Shown piece after piece: positions 42,301 through 52,865 of a stretch of 64,000 nt of DNA; the stretch's first letter is position 1, and each line of letters opens with the position of its first letter. A program made the position numbers and the translations under genes. Source of the stretch: Bugula neritina (taxonomy: Eukaryota; Bryozoa; Gymnolaemata; Cheilostomatida; Bugulidae); contig OZ037771.1 of assembly GCA_964035545.1 (NCBI GenBank), forward strand, positions 6,319,690-6,383,689, in the 5' to 3' direction. The notes beneath the pieces are model-generated. The model was not told the origin of the DNA. It did not search any database and was given only the letters and a program-made list of their open reading frames with translations.

Positions 42301-44627
42301 ATAGACAATACCCCTTTCAAGGATTTATTGTCCGTGAAGATGCACGATGTAAATGTTGTGCGTAATTCAACAATACAAATTTTGTGTGATATGGTAAAAG
42401 CAAATTTTACTTTCGTGTCGATAATACCAAATTCAAGATGATAATGTTTTGTAAAAATAAACTGCATTCAAATTAATTAAGCTAAGAGAGAAAAATAAAA
42501 TTTCTTTCATCAACATGGCAATAATAATTATAGTGAAATTTTATTGAAAAAATGCAAACACACGGAACCTTTTAACACTTGATGTACGTATGCAGAGTGC
42601 TACAACAATTGTAAAATTAACAAATTTTATTGACCAGGTAAAGGTGAAACTATCTATTGTATGTTTTCATTTGTCCATGCTTTTGCTTTTGAGCAAACTT
42701 AGGCTTCTAGTGTATATAATATATTTATCAATATGTGCATATAAATAAAACCACTCTCAAAGTTTGTCCCTGTGCATAAGCAATACCATTCTTAAAGAAA
42801 GTCCTGTTTGAATATAACCAGATATTATAAACTTATAAAAATGTGTTTCGAGGACAAATCAACTACAATACCAATGTCTTCACTGGGAGAAAGACATACA
42901 TAGTGCTGATTGTTTAGAATTCATGCAAAAATGAAGCAAACCTGACATATCAAATAATTTCTCTACAGTTGAAAGAAGTTTAACAACTTTACACTTAAAC
43001 TGTAGTAGTGGAGACAACTTTTAATACTAGTCGAGATACAACGTACATGCGTGTCTCAATTAGTATTATATTTCATTGCATCCATTAATTACAAACTTAT
43101 CATTGTTTGGGGGCAAATAATACATAAAACTGGAAACCTTTGCATAATAATCACAATAACTCAATCATGTTACTTCCACGAAATAATTGAACGCTGGCAT
43201 TTCTGTCCTGTATTGTTATTAATGACTGTTTGTTAATTTGACACTAATTTATTAAGGGTATACTTTAATAGCTTCCCTAAACACACTTTCTTTAAGATTA
43301 ATTTGTTAACATAACATATAAACATGCACTGGCACACTGGGCTTACTCCCTGACAGCTAGAGTAAAGGAAATATCAAACCAGCATTTCTATTGGCCTGCG
43401 CATTGCTGTTCAGCCCAATAAACTAGTGCCTATGTCATTTCCTTTAGGAGCAGCCGTGGTCTAGGGGTTAGAGTGCATGGCTCAGCAAGCACGAAGTCAT
43501 AGGCTCGAACCCTGACAAAGGCCATTATTGATGCTAGGAAGAGCATCCAGTCATAATTGCTCTTGTGCCACAGCTGAATAAGTTCAATTAGCCCAATTTA
43601 AAAAAGACCTTTTCCATCAGGGGTTTCTCACAGGGATGGTGATTATAAACTTGCATGGGTTTTATACGTTATTTCCTTTACTTATAGAAGTGCTATTGCA
43701 GGCCGTTGTAAAATGTGTTGGACCAATCATATCCGAGTAATTAATGAAGAGTATAGGGTTATAAACAGTTTATGTTAGATATAGCAGATATACTCATAAA
43801 TAAAAAGCTCAGGTTAATTGTTTAGAAAGTAGACTTATGACACTTAACGAATGTTAATTAATTTCTTTGTCAGCAGCAGCCCATAAAAGCAGCAATATTT
43901 ATATTGTGCTGCCATCATGTGGGTAATTTGTTTAGAATCTCTGCTAATAACCTACCATTATCATTATACTAACTCACTGGGCAAGTTTTTTGCTAATTAA
44001 TATGGCACCCAGTGATTTCCTTTGTAAAAGCTGTAAACCTCTCACCTGAATTAAAAAACATATCACCGTTAAGGAAAGTGGAAGCAGATGACTAATGATT
44101 GGTCTTAGAAATGATTCAGGGCACCATTACCGGCACAGTTGTGTGGCTCTCTTAATGCCAGGCTTTTGTGTTAGCTCTTGTGTTCAAGAGGGCAGATAAG
44201 TTTTAGTGGAGATCTGAAAGTAATTCACAGACTAATGCAATAAGTTATAAATTTCAGTAGCTTTTCTTAGCGCAATATAGATGAGTATTTTCTAAGTATT
44301 TGGTAAAATCAAACTTTCAAATGGTAGTTATGCCTTAATGAAATAGGTTAGCATAATTTTTTGCCAAGTTTTTATTTAGAACCCCCACTTCATAATACAC
44401 TCTAATTATAGTACCACACATTACTATACACTCTAGTTATATGTTATAGTACCACACAGTAATGTATTACTATACACCCTAATTATGTATGTATTCTGTT
44501 TTAGTCTAAGCTCTTTCACATCCCGGTGAAGCCATCCTACCTGTTGGGAGCGACTATCGTCACTTGCTTCACGCTCCTCTTACTTTTTCAGACAAGCTCT
44601 GTCGGCTCGGCTGCCAGAATTTTCTGA
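15311..44627 (+). CDS. Seven-transmembrane gustatory-receptor-like (GRL) protein
   Basis: Thirteen exons close in frame to 529 aa: 15311-15433, 15889-15975, 16200-16280, 16937-17104, 17869-17976, 18286-18471, 18870-18937, 19091-19207, 20157-20346, 20802-20901, 40976-41082, 42145-42276 and 44505-44627. A hydrophilic N-terminus of about 95 residues leads to YSRLLKLIGWRPFG, resembling the pre-TM1 segment of insect gustatory receptors. Seven helices follow at about 119-139, 216-237, 275-299, 320-345, 395-416, 428-447 and 501-518. The last reads TCFTLLLLFQ, a degenerate relative of the TYhhhhhQF motif in TM7. The preceding loop (QAASLNAACSKFKTVAL, then LDSFLLFIANTTL) follows the usual GR order. 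Sequons N170 and N176 lie between TM1 and TM2, which suits GR topology with a cytoplasmic N-terminus. Known GR/OR members are tetrameric ligand-gated cation channels; the ligand here is unknown. The exon 3 acceptor was chosen because the one 8 bp upstream gives a stop. A PHTF-like or other seven-helix protein is the alternative. Confidence 0.72.
15584..15701. mobile_element. Foldback MITE, TAGG family, copy B
   Basis: It begins TAGGTGCAGTAATGGAGAAA and its right end is the inverted TAGGAGTAGTAGTGGAGAAA, with a shared AAGCCCAAGTTCT/AGCCTGAGTTCTT continuation. It lies in GRL intron 1. Confidence 0.8.
17457..17785 (+). repeat. 10-bp minisatellite TGTGTGTTGG, about 32 copies
   Basis: A near-perfect decamer array in GRL intron 4 (17105-17868), with occasional single-base variants. 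The Cys/Val-rich frames across it, and the Thr/His/Asn frame on the other strand, are artefacts of the repeat. Confidence 0.95.
19816..19975. mobile_element. Foldback MITE, TAGG family, copy C
   Basis: It begins TAGGAGCAGTAGTAGAGGAA and reads through ATTGAGATAGCCTAAATTCT. The right arm carries the inverted TCTAGAACACAGGCTTTTCT followed by CCATTTCTC. It is more diverged than copies A and B, so its right end is approximate. It lies in GRL intron 8. Confidence 0.65.
20560..20732 (-). mobile_element. tRNA-derived SINE, copy 1
   Basis: Read on the minus strand it starts CAGCCATAGTGTAGTGGTTA (tRNA A box), has a B-box-like region near GGCTCAAGCCC, then the family core TTAGGAAGAGC...TCCAGTCATAATTGCTC and TGTGCC. 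A tail containing GAATAAGTCCTTAGCCCA follows. It lies in GRL intron 9. Confidence 0.75.
22080..22330 (+). repeat. About 28-32-bp degenerate minisatellite
   Basis: Roughly eight units of the type AGAGGGGATAACTCTATGAT plus a CAGACACAT-like spacer end right at the stop codon of the nested LRR gene, within its 3' UTR or flank. Sequence from 20902 to 22080 (GRL intron 10) shows nothing else recognisable. Confidence 0.8.
22331..30341 (-). CDS. Leucine-rich-repeat transmembrane receptor, nested in GRL intron 10
   Basis: Ten minus-strand exons close in frame to 656 aa: 30341-30242, 28370-28159, 27048-26912, 26669-26511, 26263-26148, 24932-24769, 24358-24155, 23749-23549, 23220-23043 and 22830-22331. 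A signal peptide (MKFISRNMHLVLLSAVLSIL...) leads to an LRRNT cap (DCHPDWIKCDC...C) built across the first splice. About eight LRRs follow (for example NLKELNLQNNRI and GLKSLELDANQL). Next are an LRRCT cap (NKFVCDCNIAGFRLW...C...C), a poly-Thr stalk (about 331-350), one helix (about 374-397) and a 255-residue tail with YIVKP and DYEPP tyrosine motifs, ending ETYV. The family (Slit/LRRTM/LRIG-like architecture) works in cell adhesion and signalling at the plasma membrane; the exact orthologue is not recognised. The acceptor inside TTTTAG at 28371 was chosen because only it keeps phase and completes the cap. Confidence 0.87.
22885..23045 (-). repeat. 32-bp tandem repeat duplicating an LRR-gene splice donor
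   Basis: About five copies of a unit containing AAGGGTATATATACTATTAG then TAAGTTATACAG follow directly after the exon ending at 23043. Each copy repeats the donor context AAGG|GTATAT and adds a second consensus donor GTAAGT. Confidence 0.9.
25195..25745. repeat. 25-bp minisatellite, about 22 copies
   Basis: Units such as AGTAATGTGTCAACATTGAT plus AACAT or AGCAG fill part of the intron between the exons ending 26148 and starting 24932 of the LRR gene. Several unit variants alternate without strict order. Confidence 0.9.
28523..28672. mobile_element. 150-bp foldback element
   Basis: The ends are inverted copies: CTATAAGCAGCTCCGAGTTG on the left, and CTATAAGCAGCTTGAGTTGG when the right end is read on the minus strand. 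Pairing continues through GGTGACTG, GTAGTTT and GGGTTCT. It lies in the first intron of the nested LRR gene (28371-30241). The rest of that intron is AT-rich and featureless, apart from a TAGTAA-rich tract at about 30120-30220. Confidence 0.7.
31778..32513. mobile_element. 736-bp foldback element with long inverted arms
   Basis: The left arm (from ATTGTGAATCAAATGTTCCA) and right arm (ending with its reverse complement at 32513) stay similar for more than 200 bp each, through ATCCATTTGTTA, ATATTCTTGGATAC and TGAGAGAATAATTAAAAATG. About 280 bp of unrelated AT-rich sequence separates them. Possible 5-bp CAACA flanks are seen. No coding frame is present. It lies in GRL intron 10. Confidence 0.8.
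35203..35490. mobile_element. Tigger/pogo-like MITE, copy 1
   Basis: It begins CAGTGGTCCCTCCGTATC and ends ACTGAGGGAGCACTG, an inverted match. It is preceded by TA and followed by CA, so a TA target duplication with one mutation is plausible. The CAGT...CCCTCCGTATC terminus resembles Tigger/pogo elements. Internal text (TTAAATTCAGCTATT, TTTTGTCCCTATACAC-like) recurs in the other copies. This copy carries an extra GC-rich internal segment near 35250-35330. Confidence 0.75.
36613..36919 (+). repeat. 5' LTR
   Basis: The 307-bp terminal repeat opens TGCTATGTATTGAACTAGCC and closes ACAAGAACACAACA. The TG...CA ends and adjacent target duplication fix both borders. Confidence 0.95.
36922..36939 (+). 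promoter_or_regulatory. Primer-binding site, tRNA-Leu type
   Basis: TGGTGTCAGAACTGGGAT lies two bases after the 5' LTR. It complements the 3' end of tRNA-Leu (CAA type, ...ATCCCACTTCTGACACCA) with one mismatch. The tRNA identity comes from general knowledge of tRNA-Leu, not from a search. Confidence 0.75.
36963..39476 (+). pseudogene. Truncated gag-pol polyprotein of the Ty3/gypsy element
   Basis: One open frame of 837 codons. The gag region (about 1-270) ends in a Cys-rich zinc-knuckle segment, CKLCNKTGHISSVC. An aspartic protease motif, WDTGATCSMVG, is centred on D354. Reverse transcriptase follows, with LDLADAYLQLELEDDA and YLDELIITG, and then the RNase H start LILAADESSYGLGVVLSQ. In the catalytic box the second Asp is replaced by Glu (E646), where the family has YxDD. 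After VAYASKT (about 39420) the frame jumps into shifted integrase-tail sequence and stops. The product lacks a complete RNase H and any integrase core, so the copy cannot be autonomous. Confidence 0.9.
39421..39621 (+). pseudogene. Integrase C-terminal remnant, +1 frame
   Basis: Shifted by one base from the gag-pol frame, this stretch reads GNAIYIVQTDSGNWKRHANQ and continues to a basic, Pro-rich tail ending at a stop. It resembles the last residues of gypsy integrases that precede the 3' LTR. It marks the right edge of the internal deletion. Confidence 0.7.
39641..39650 (+). promoter_or_regulatory. Polypurine tract
   Basis: GAGGGAGGAG directly abuts the 3' LTR, the normal position for the plus-strand primer. 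Confidence 0.9.
39651..39957 (+). repeat. 3' LTR
   Basis: 307 bp with no visible difference from the 5' LTR, followed by the second ATATT target duplication. Confidence 0.95.
43446..43675 (+). mobile_element. tRNA-derived SINE, copy 2
   Basis: Head GCAGCCGTGGTCTAGGGGTT (A box) and GGCTCGAACCC (B box), then the core GATGCTAGGAAGAGCATCCA and GTCATAATTGCTCTTGTGCC. A tail follows containing TTCTCACAGGGATGGTGATT. It is the most complete copy and lies in GRL intron 12. Confidence 0.8.
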
Positions 44628-45627
44628 TATATATTTTTATAGCATTTCTTTAGAACTTTAGCAAATAAGTAAATTATCTATTTTGTGCAAATCACTCTAA
44701 ATAGCAATTTTACTGATGTTCAATATAACCTAACATAGAATAGATCTGTGCAAATTTATTCTAATAATATTTTGTTTTATGAATTTTTGAAACAATCAAC
44801 AAGTAAAAGTTGATTTTGAATAAAATTTTACTTGAATTATAATCTTTGGAAATATTCTGTTACATTTTAGTCTTTGGAGAAATGTCATGTCATGAACAAA
44901 GCAGTTTATTTTATTTCTTTTTATCCAGTAATAAAATTATAAACATGTATTCCATTCGTTTACATAATATTCATGTGAATAATCGATCATTTGTGAACAA
45001 CACTTGTTTTTTATTTGCACCTATTAAAATTTGTATTTGTTATTTGTGTGCATATTTACTTTTTATAAGCATTTATTTAGAGGTTTTTATCTATTTTTAT
45101 AAATAAAAGGTATTTGGTTAATAGGTTGTGTACGTATATCTAGTGAAAAGTGTACAGAGTTTTTGGGCTCGTAACTCCCAATTGACAAACCTGCTGCCCT
45201 TCAAAAACTTTATTCAGAATAAATTTTTAGGAAAATCTTCACAAAGATTTCAAAGTTTGCACATATAAGGTGTATACATGCATGCACCTTAAATAAAATG
45301 TAGGATTTATACAGAAAAAGTTCTTAATGTCAGGTTGCAGCTCCTTATTGTTGGTAACTCATTAGAAGAATAACACATATAAAAACTAATTATAATTGCA
45401 ACCATAACACTCTCCTCCTATGATAACAACGTTATAGAAATTATTCACCAACAGCTTAGAAATCAGCAAAACATTATTACTAATATAATCAAACTAGCAC
45501 TTATAGCTTTTTGTAGTTGTCTTCTACTGTAAAGTTTATTATAATAAATATTATCTGCATATGAACTATATATCTACAAGTGGGTCCATAAACATGTGTA
45601 AGTGAGCAGGTTTGGAGTTGTCGTAAC
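44628..45627. other. Convergent intergenic region GRL/TTC29
   Basis: AT-rich 3' flanks of two genes transcribed toward each other. AATAAA-type signals occur near 44820, 44932 and 45101. No gene or repeat was recognised. Confidence 0.5.
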
Positions 45628-48600
45628 TTAACTCTCGTCTGGAGATGGTAGTGCTCTCGGCTCAGCTATGCTGTTTACCGGCTGACTCTCTTTCAGTTCT
45701 TTTTCTAAGGAAACTTCTACGAAAAAATTGTAGGTATGCTTAGAAGAAAAGCAAATTATTCAACTATTAAAAAGGAAAAACACTTGACAGCAGTCAATCG
45801 AAAAAGTGAAACTCAAATTTGAGTGATGCTGAAAAAAGTGAATTTCAAGTGCTTTTGCTGCAAAATTGAGGAGATATAGTTTTAAAAACATGATATATAC
45901 CGGTGCGTATTTTTAGCTGGCTGCGTTATAGTAACATTTTTTGTTTAATTTGATAGATTTTCAAACAAATACTATACTGTGCAGTGCTGCAATAATTATG
46001 TTAACAAATTAATTATATTCAATACTGTTACAACTGCTTATGATTAATGAAACAGTACCCTGAACAAAGTTTTCACAGAAATGTTGAACTCCTGGCATTG
46101 ATCCAGAATTTGCTTTAAAAGAATTTTCCAAGTGTGTTTGAACATAATATTTAAAAAATTTGTGAACTACTGGTATTTGTGTAGCGTAGTATTTGGTAAA
46201 AGAACACAATTCCAAAGGCTAATGCAACAATGAGCCAGCTAATACTTTGTCTAAAACTTTTTTATATATAATTGCATTGATATGGAATTGTTGTTGTCAA
46301 CTAACATCATAGTTGTGTCTTGTGATAGTTAGTTGTTACTCAAATAAACATATACCATACTAAAAAGTAAAGCAAATATTTAGATTTAATATATTTTAAA
46401 CTCTAGACAACTTTTTGAAACAATCATCAGCTGGGAATGCTAATACAAGCCCACTACAACTAGTATTTCAAAAATTACCTTCCAGTGAAACCGATTTTTT
46501 AAACTCATCTTGTCTTTGATTTTTCCAGTTAATTATTCGAGTCATTGGCACCTTCCCAGTCATAGTTAGATGCTTCTTTACTCCCTTCATAAGTCCGAGA
46601 GCGTGGGAAATACCGTAATGTACGCTGGAACTCTCTGCTGCTTTCCTGCTGTCTTTGGATTGAGAGAGACTGAAAGCCTTACTAAAGTATTTACTTGCTT
46701 CGGAGTAGTCTCCCTACAACAAATGCTGTAAATTCAACAACCATCTGCACAATGATGTTTCTTTCTTCATTCTATACACGCGACAGCTAAATAACGAATT
46801 TCTTCCTTTCATATGTTATGTTAATAAAAACTCAGTTAAACGTTTAGTTGATCTAATTTAGTTAGTAGTTTGAGTTGTATTTGATTTGACTTTTCTAAAA
46901 AACTTGTTAGCAACAGTGAAAACTGTAGAAATTTCATTTTAAGGGCTAAAAATGATGTAAACTTTGAAGCAAATAATAATGCAAAGTTAATCAAATATGG
47001 AAAAATAGTTCAAGTTACACAAATGCACTGCTCTGGGTTTACAAATTTAATCCTTTAGCAAATAACTACTTCATTCCTAATACAAAGTTGCAGCTTGAGC
47101 AAATATCTCCACTATGTACCAGAAATAAGACCTTTTCAGTTTCCTGTCACACAAACATAGATGGGAACAGTATAGATGATATTTATAATACAAACAAAAA
47201 TGATTTCCTGCTCAATAATGCATTAACAAATTGATCAACATAATATCCAACAGTTCTTAGAAAAATGTGAAGGCATTCTTTGCTCTTTGCGGGCCACTAA
47301 TTGAAGACCTGCCTATAATGGTAGTTACATCTTTCCACTAGTTACTAATTACTTTTACTACATGCTTTGTTTGGAAACAACGAAAATAGGTTTTCTTTTG
47401 CCAAAACATGGAATTACTCCTTCAATAACAATAGACAATAATCAAATTTTAGGGCTAAAACATTGAAGCAAGATGTAAAATTAAAAGCAACATTAAAGTT
47501 TGAAGTAAAATAAAAATAATTATACTCTGGTCTATAAATGCAATACATAATTATCTAAACTAATAATTATATAAATTCGATTGTCAGTGTAAATGAATGT
47601 AAGAAAGTATAATGTAAAATTTAAATAGGTATGCATGTATATAGGTATGCACACTTTTTCTACTTCATTTGCTACAGTTAAATTTGTGATTGGTGACTTT
47701 TACTTACCCTTGAATTATAAATGTAGCCCAAGTTTTGGCAAGCTCTGGCTAAAGCCAATTCCTGTCCACTTTTTTCAGCAACTTCTACAAACCTAACTAA
47801 ACACTTGAGACTCTCTTCTGTTTTACCTTCTCTACAAAATGTATTATCTCATGACAAATAAGTTGGTGAGATAAAATAGCCTGGTTGTTAGTGCTAATCT
47901 GACTTGAATCCCAGAGTTTGAATAAAACCTATTTAGTTTGAGTAGTCAATTGAACTCAGCAAAATTATAGCATGGGAGGTTGTTTATCTACTAATTTGAG
48001 CAGTTATACTTTAACCAAAACTTTAGACTGATAATAGAAATCTATGCTAATCTGTCACATAGGCAGCTTACTATTAGAAGAAGTTTACTAAAAACTTACA
48101 AATCATAGGCTTTAGCCATGGCCTCACAAGCTCTGCCAATCCCGGCATCATCTTTACTCGCCTCGCAAATTTCTAGATATATCTTCAAGTACTATTCAAA
48201 TAAAAAAATCAAAATGTTTTTCAGCTTTGAAAGTAAAAAAACTGAAAACCAATTATCAGTACTTTAAAGTTATTTACAATATAAATTACAATGTTATGTA
48301 AACTCATTAGGTGATGCATAATATATACATTATTATGTTTATATTGTATTGACTTCTGAGTCATAGATGAATTGAATTGATTATGAGATATAATTACCAG
48401 GAGAGCAGTTTTAGCATCCTCCATCTTGACATAAGCAAGTGCCAGCTTGTATGTGGCATCTCCTGATTGGCTCTCATCACCACCTGGCAAGAGATTAGAT
48501 GATTAGACACTCTTTAAGTACATAACTACATGATGTGGAATATGACTCTTTAAATACCGAAACTAACAACTCACACTGAAGCTGATCAACAACTTGAAAT

Positions 48601-50243
48601 TCAATTTACAAGTTCTTATAAATTACAATTTGATGATAAGCATGGCTGAAATTAAGTTTGCAAGGACATAAACATTAATAAAATGAATATAACAAAATGA
48701 ATATAACAAAATGAATATAACAAAATACTAGTTTATATATAGCGTATAAATTAAGAAGTTATAGTTAAACTAAATAAAATATAGTGAACAGGTGGATAGA
48801 GCTTTAACCTTCTTTAGCAGTGTTGTAAGCCTTGAGCAAGTAGTCCACTCTAACCTCCTTTTGATCATCTGCAGTCAATGTAGCAGCAACAGCTGTATAT
48901 AACCTGGTCAAATGATCGCAAGCATCAGTTTGAAACTCTTTGCCGGACTCAGTGCGCCATCCAGTTTGACCTTGAGATAGCTGGTAGTAGTCTTCAAATC
49001 TTTCAATGGCGTCGAAGAGTTCACCTGCATAAGTTAAATCCATGTTGATTAGCTCTGAAATGCTTTTAAAATAAAACTACAGCAAAAAGTTGTAGTTTTA
49101 AAAAGGCTTATGCTTACCATTCTCTTCCATGGCGAGACCAACAAAGCACAATGCCTCACACAACCTCTCCTCAGCGTTTTCCTCCTGTGAACTCACATCT
49201 AAACATGTCTGGAAGAAGTGGTCTGACAGCCACTTGTCTCCTCGACCTTGGAAGAACTGGGCCAAGGAAAATCTGTTTTTATACACTAGCTTTAAATCGC
49301 CTAAAAAAGTCACATCAATAGAATAAAGTTATTAGAAATAAATCAAATTTACTGTATAAATTTCATGTGATTCTTCCATATCTCACTATTAGCTGCGGGT
49401 CCCGAAACCTCAATTCATGACATGGTAGAATAACATATTTAACTCACAGTTCTATTAAATTTGGCCATTTTGTCCCTATACACGCATACATAAGCCACAA
49501 AACAGGGTCCAAGCCCTTCTCATGACTTATGGGATTTTGTGAGAATAGATCCATGAGATATGAAGGGAGAATTGTATTTTGTTATACATCATTGATAGCA
49601 GGTTGAAATATCAGACAACCTTTCACTAATATGTTTCCAATAAAACTCACCATTTCTTAATGCCTCCTCAGCTTCCATCAAGTAGAATTTCATTGATTCG
49701 AGTTTTTCTTGCTCATTTTCAAGTAGTGGCTCATTCCAGAGCACAGAATCAGGTCCAGCTGCTTCTCTAGCAGCCCTCTGTTTAGTCATCAGCATGTGTA
49801 ACTCACTAAAAGCTCTGTGAAAGCCAGCTTGCAACATGTCCAAGCATAGGTTATGCTTAAATGTATTTCGATATCTATAAAACAGCATAATTTATACAAT
49901 GATCGTTATCAATTTGATACAAGAATTTTTTGCAACTAATTAGAAAAATAAAATGCAGGCAAGTTTTAAAAATGACCATTGAAATAAGTAAAAAAATGAG
50001 TAATTACGCAGCAGTCTGAGCTTTGCTCAGAAGAGGCTGTTCTTCTCTCAGTCTCTCTCTTCGTAAAATAATTTCTTGTTCTTTTCTGTTAGCATTCTTA
50101 AGTTTTATTGATTTGGCTGAAAGTCCAGTTTCAGGACGACTCTTTGCTGATCCAGTTCGAGGAGGAGTTGGCATAAGTCCTTTCTTGCTAGCTTGTGAAC
50201 GCCCAGAATTGGGAGTCCTGATTTGTGGTAGCATTGTCGCCAT
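45628..50243 (-). CDS. TTC29: Tetratricopeptide repeat protein 29
   Basis: Nine minus-strand exons close in frame to 494 aa (human TTC29 is about 475): 50243-50008, 49874-49651, 49300-49118, 49024-48809, 48483-48398, 48191-48100, 47831-47708, 46713-46479 and 45716-45628. TTC29 is a TPR protein of motile cilia and sperm flagella, known from human infertility with flagellar defects. A basic disordered N-terminus of about 75 residues is followed by HNLCLDMLQAGFHRAFSELH. Helical TPR pairs run to about residue 410 (for example ATYKLALAYVKMEDAKTALL and ARACQNLGYIYNSRGDYSEA), and the C-terminal tail is charged. The start at 50243 (MATMLPQ) is the first in-frame ATG. Assignment rests on recalled family features and order; another flagellar TPR protein is the alternative. 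Confidence 0.82.
49368..49577. mobile_element. Tigger/pogo-like MITE, copy 2
   Basis: It shares TTCCATATCTCAC, CTCAATTCATGACAT, TTTTGTCCCTATACACGCAT and GATCCATGAGATATGAAGGG with the copies at 35203 and 63417. The terminal CAGTG bases are eroded. It sits in a TTC29 intron (49301-49650). Confidence 0.7.
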
Positions 50244-51734
50244 TTTACAATCTGCAACATTACCTAGCACACTGAGCTAAAACAACTATGTTGAATTTAA
50301 AAGTAAACTATCACTATGACCTAAAATAATTATTGGTACATCTTCTAAGTATATTGAAATTGCACTTCATCATATTCATTGTGTCAGCCATTTGTAAATA
50401 TGCAACTATTCAATAAGTAATATATAGTATCTTTTCACAATTTTACAGAATGCAATAAACTTTAAGTATCAATATGAATATCAATATGGATATGACTATG
50501 TTGCTGGCTTATTGACTATAGTTAATGTTTCTTGTTGTCTATCATTAAAACAGCTCAGCTACTTTTACGGTGAACAAATTGATAAAAAATGACAAAAAAA
50601 TAATAATTACCTTTTTAATAGCAGCAGAAACAATAATACACTAGTATATCATGTTTACTTTTTGTTCAAACCCATCTTTATCTCGTTACAAAATCTTGAC
50701 TTGGACTTACACAGGATGTTGTGATTTGTACATGGCCGATGTTTCTAAGTAACTAACTGAGTATCATTGACCCGTTCATTCCGCATTGACCAATCAACTA
50801 TCACAGCAAAAGGTACCCTGCAATAGGTAGATTGAAAAGTAGAAAAGCGCGTATTAAATTACGATACGTTAAAGGCTTGCATAAAATTGGTAGCAGTTTT
50901 AACTGTTTGTAGTTATCTTCTCAAAACTTCTTCTTGACAGACTTACTTTTCAAACTTGGATGAAGAAGATAACTCTAAGTCATAGGACATTATAAATCTA
51001 AGTTTTCGCCACACCGCATACTAAATTTCTTTCAACACCAAAACATAGTTGTAAGCCACTACGTCTACGACTACTGGTCACATTTGCTTAGTGTTCATTT
51101 AGTTTAACTTTGTGTGCCTGTGGCTTCAACAAAATTTAATTTCACAATATTGAATGAATTACAGTAGTAATTCTATTAAACTGTATTTAAAATTAAAGCG
51201 GAATGATTACAATTACGCCTCATGAATCACTAGTATGAGTATCAGTATGAGTATGAGTATGCCGCTATCACTCTAAGTCTAAGTCTTAGTCTATGGCACT
51301 ATGCCCTATCACTATGGTATTCAATTTCTTTAAAGTTTATCTTACAGTTAATGTTATTGAATTTAATATTCATTGTGATTGTCATTATAATTATCATTAT
51401 CAGTATAAATATCAATATAAATATGAATATAATAATTATTATTAATAATCATAATGATAATAATATTATAATTATTTAATCATAATCATAAATATAACCA
51501 TTGTCTTTAAGTTTAAGTAATCATTATTGTGATTGTGACATTCAGTTTCACTCGATATTGAATAACTAAAAGAATTTGATTATCAATAAATTATATGATT
51601 TATTAATATCATTTTGACTGGTGAGTTCTGACAGTTAATGTTGTTAATATTTGTTTACTTAACACTCAAATTCATGACTAAAATTTAAATCACTAGTTAT
51701 GACTTAGAGTTTAGCTTAGTTTTAACTCTTATAA

Positions 51735-51842
51735 AGTTTATAGTCTAGGTCACCATCCCTGTGAGAAAACCCCAGGTGGAAGGTGTTTTTATTAGATTGG
51801 GCTAAGGACTTATTGAGATGGGGTACAGGAGCAGTTTTGACT
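51735..51842 (-). mobile_element. tRNA-derived SINE, copy 3 (3' half only)
   Basis: Read on the minus strand it has CTGCTCCTGTACCCCATCTC, AATAAGTCCTTAGCCCAATC and TTCTCACAGGGATGGTGACC, the 3' half of the SINE family. The tRNA head is absent, as expected for 5' truncation. Confidence 0.75.
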
Positions 51843-52337
51843 CTTATAAGTTGTAAGTTAAAATAAATGTTTATAACTATCAGGTAAAGTAAATAAACTA
51901 TAATTGAACTATAAGTAAATTCAATATAATACTAATAGACAATAGATATAGTAGTATTAATAGTAATAGTAATACTTTATTACTTTATACCTCATTATCA
52001 TATTTGTAAATCATTATACATAAAAATGAAATATGATGATAGTCATGATAAGATTATTATTATGATAGTGGTTAATATTAATTATCATTGTAATTGCTAC
52101 TATCAAATTCAGTAGTGGCACTATTAATAAACTCAGGATTATGAGAAATTAATGATATTCATAATGACAATAGTTATTGTTAGAACATCACAAAACTAGC
52201 TAAAGTGTGCTCCTAATATAGAATTTTTTTTCCTAGCGATTTTGCAATTGTTGACATATCTATAATTATAATCTGAAAAATATACTATGTACAATTATAA
52301 ATATACAACTATAACCATAAGCAAGGCAGTTTTTGAT

Positions 52338-52865
52338 GGTGTCATCCCAGATAGACGCTTCCCAGTTAGATGCTAGGCTAAGTTTCCCACTTTGATGCTT
52401 CCCACATGAATGCTTCCCAGTCAGACGCTGTTTATTTATTTTAGTACAATATAATTATATGTATTTTATGTGTAATTTATTTGAATATTATTGAAATGTA
52501 TGTATTGTATATTTAAATAAATTTAGATCAATTGTTTGCTATTTAGCACATAAATAAATTCCTTTGATTTGCATCAAATTATTAATTTTGCATTTTCTAT
52601 ACTTCTTATTGTTTAAAAAAATAATATTTCTATAAGAAGTATTTATTAAACACAATGTCTATTATTAATGTATTCCTGTTTTTTGTCTCACAAAAACTTT
52701 TAAAATTTAGAATACTTTCCAGATAATTCATATTAACAATTATTTCATGTTTAGCAATCAATGCAACAGCTATAAACGTATATATAGGTATATTACTATA
52801 AGTTACATATCGCACCAAACTAAAAAATAGTGTCTAACTGGGAAGCGTCTAAGTGGGATGAAACC
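52338..52865. mobile_element. hAT-type MITE with 8-bp target duplication
   Basis: Termini GGTGTCATCCCAGATAGACG (left) and GGTTTCATCCCACTTAGACG (right, minus strand) continue as GCTTCCCAGTTAGA in both. The element is flanked by identical 8-mers TTTTTGAT (52330-52337 and 52866-52873). An 8-bp duplication is the hallmark of hAT transposons. The 528-bp interior is AT-rich and non-coding, with extra GATGCTTCCCA-like subrepeats near the left end. Confidence 0.85.

Noticed and set aside
44846-45106. Short open frame after the GRL stop
   Set aside because: AT-rich, no family resemblance, and located in the probable 3' UTR.
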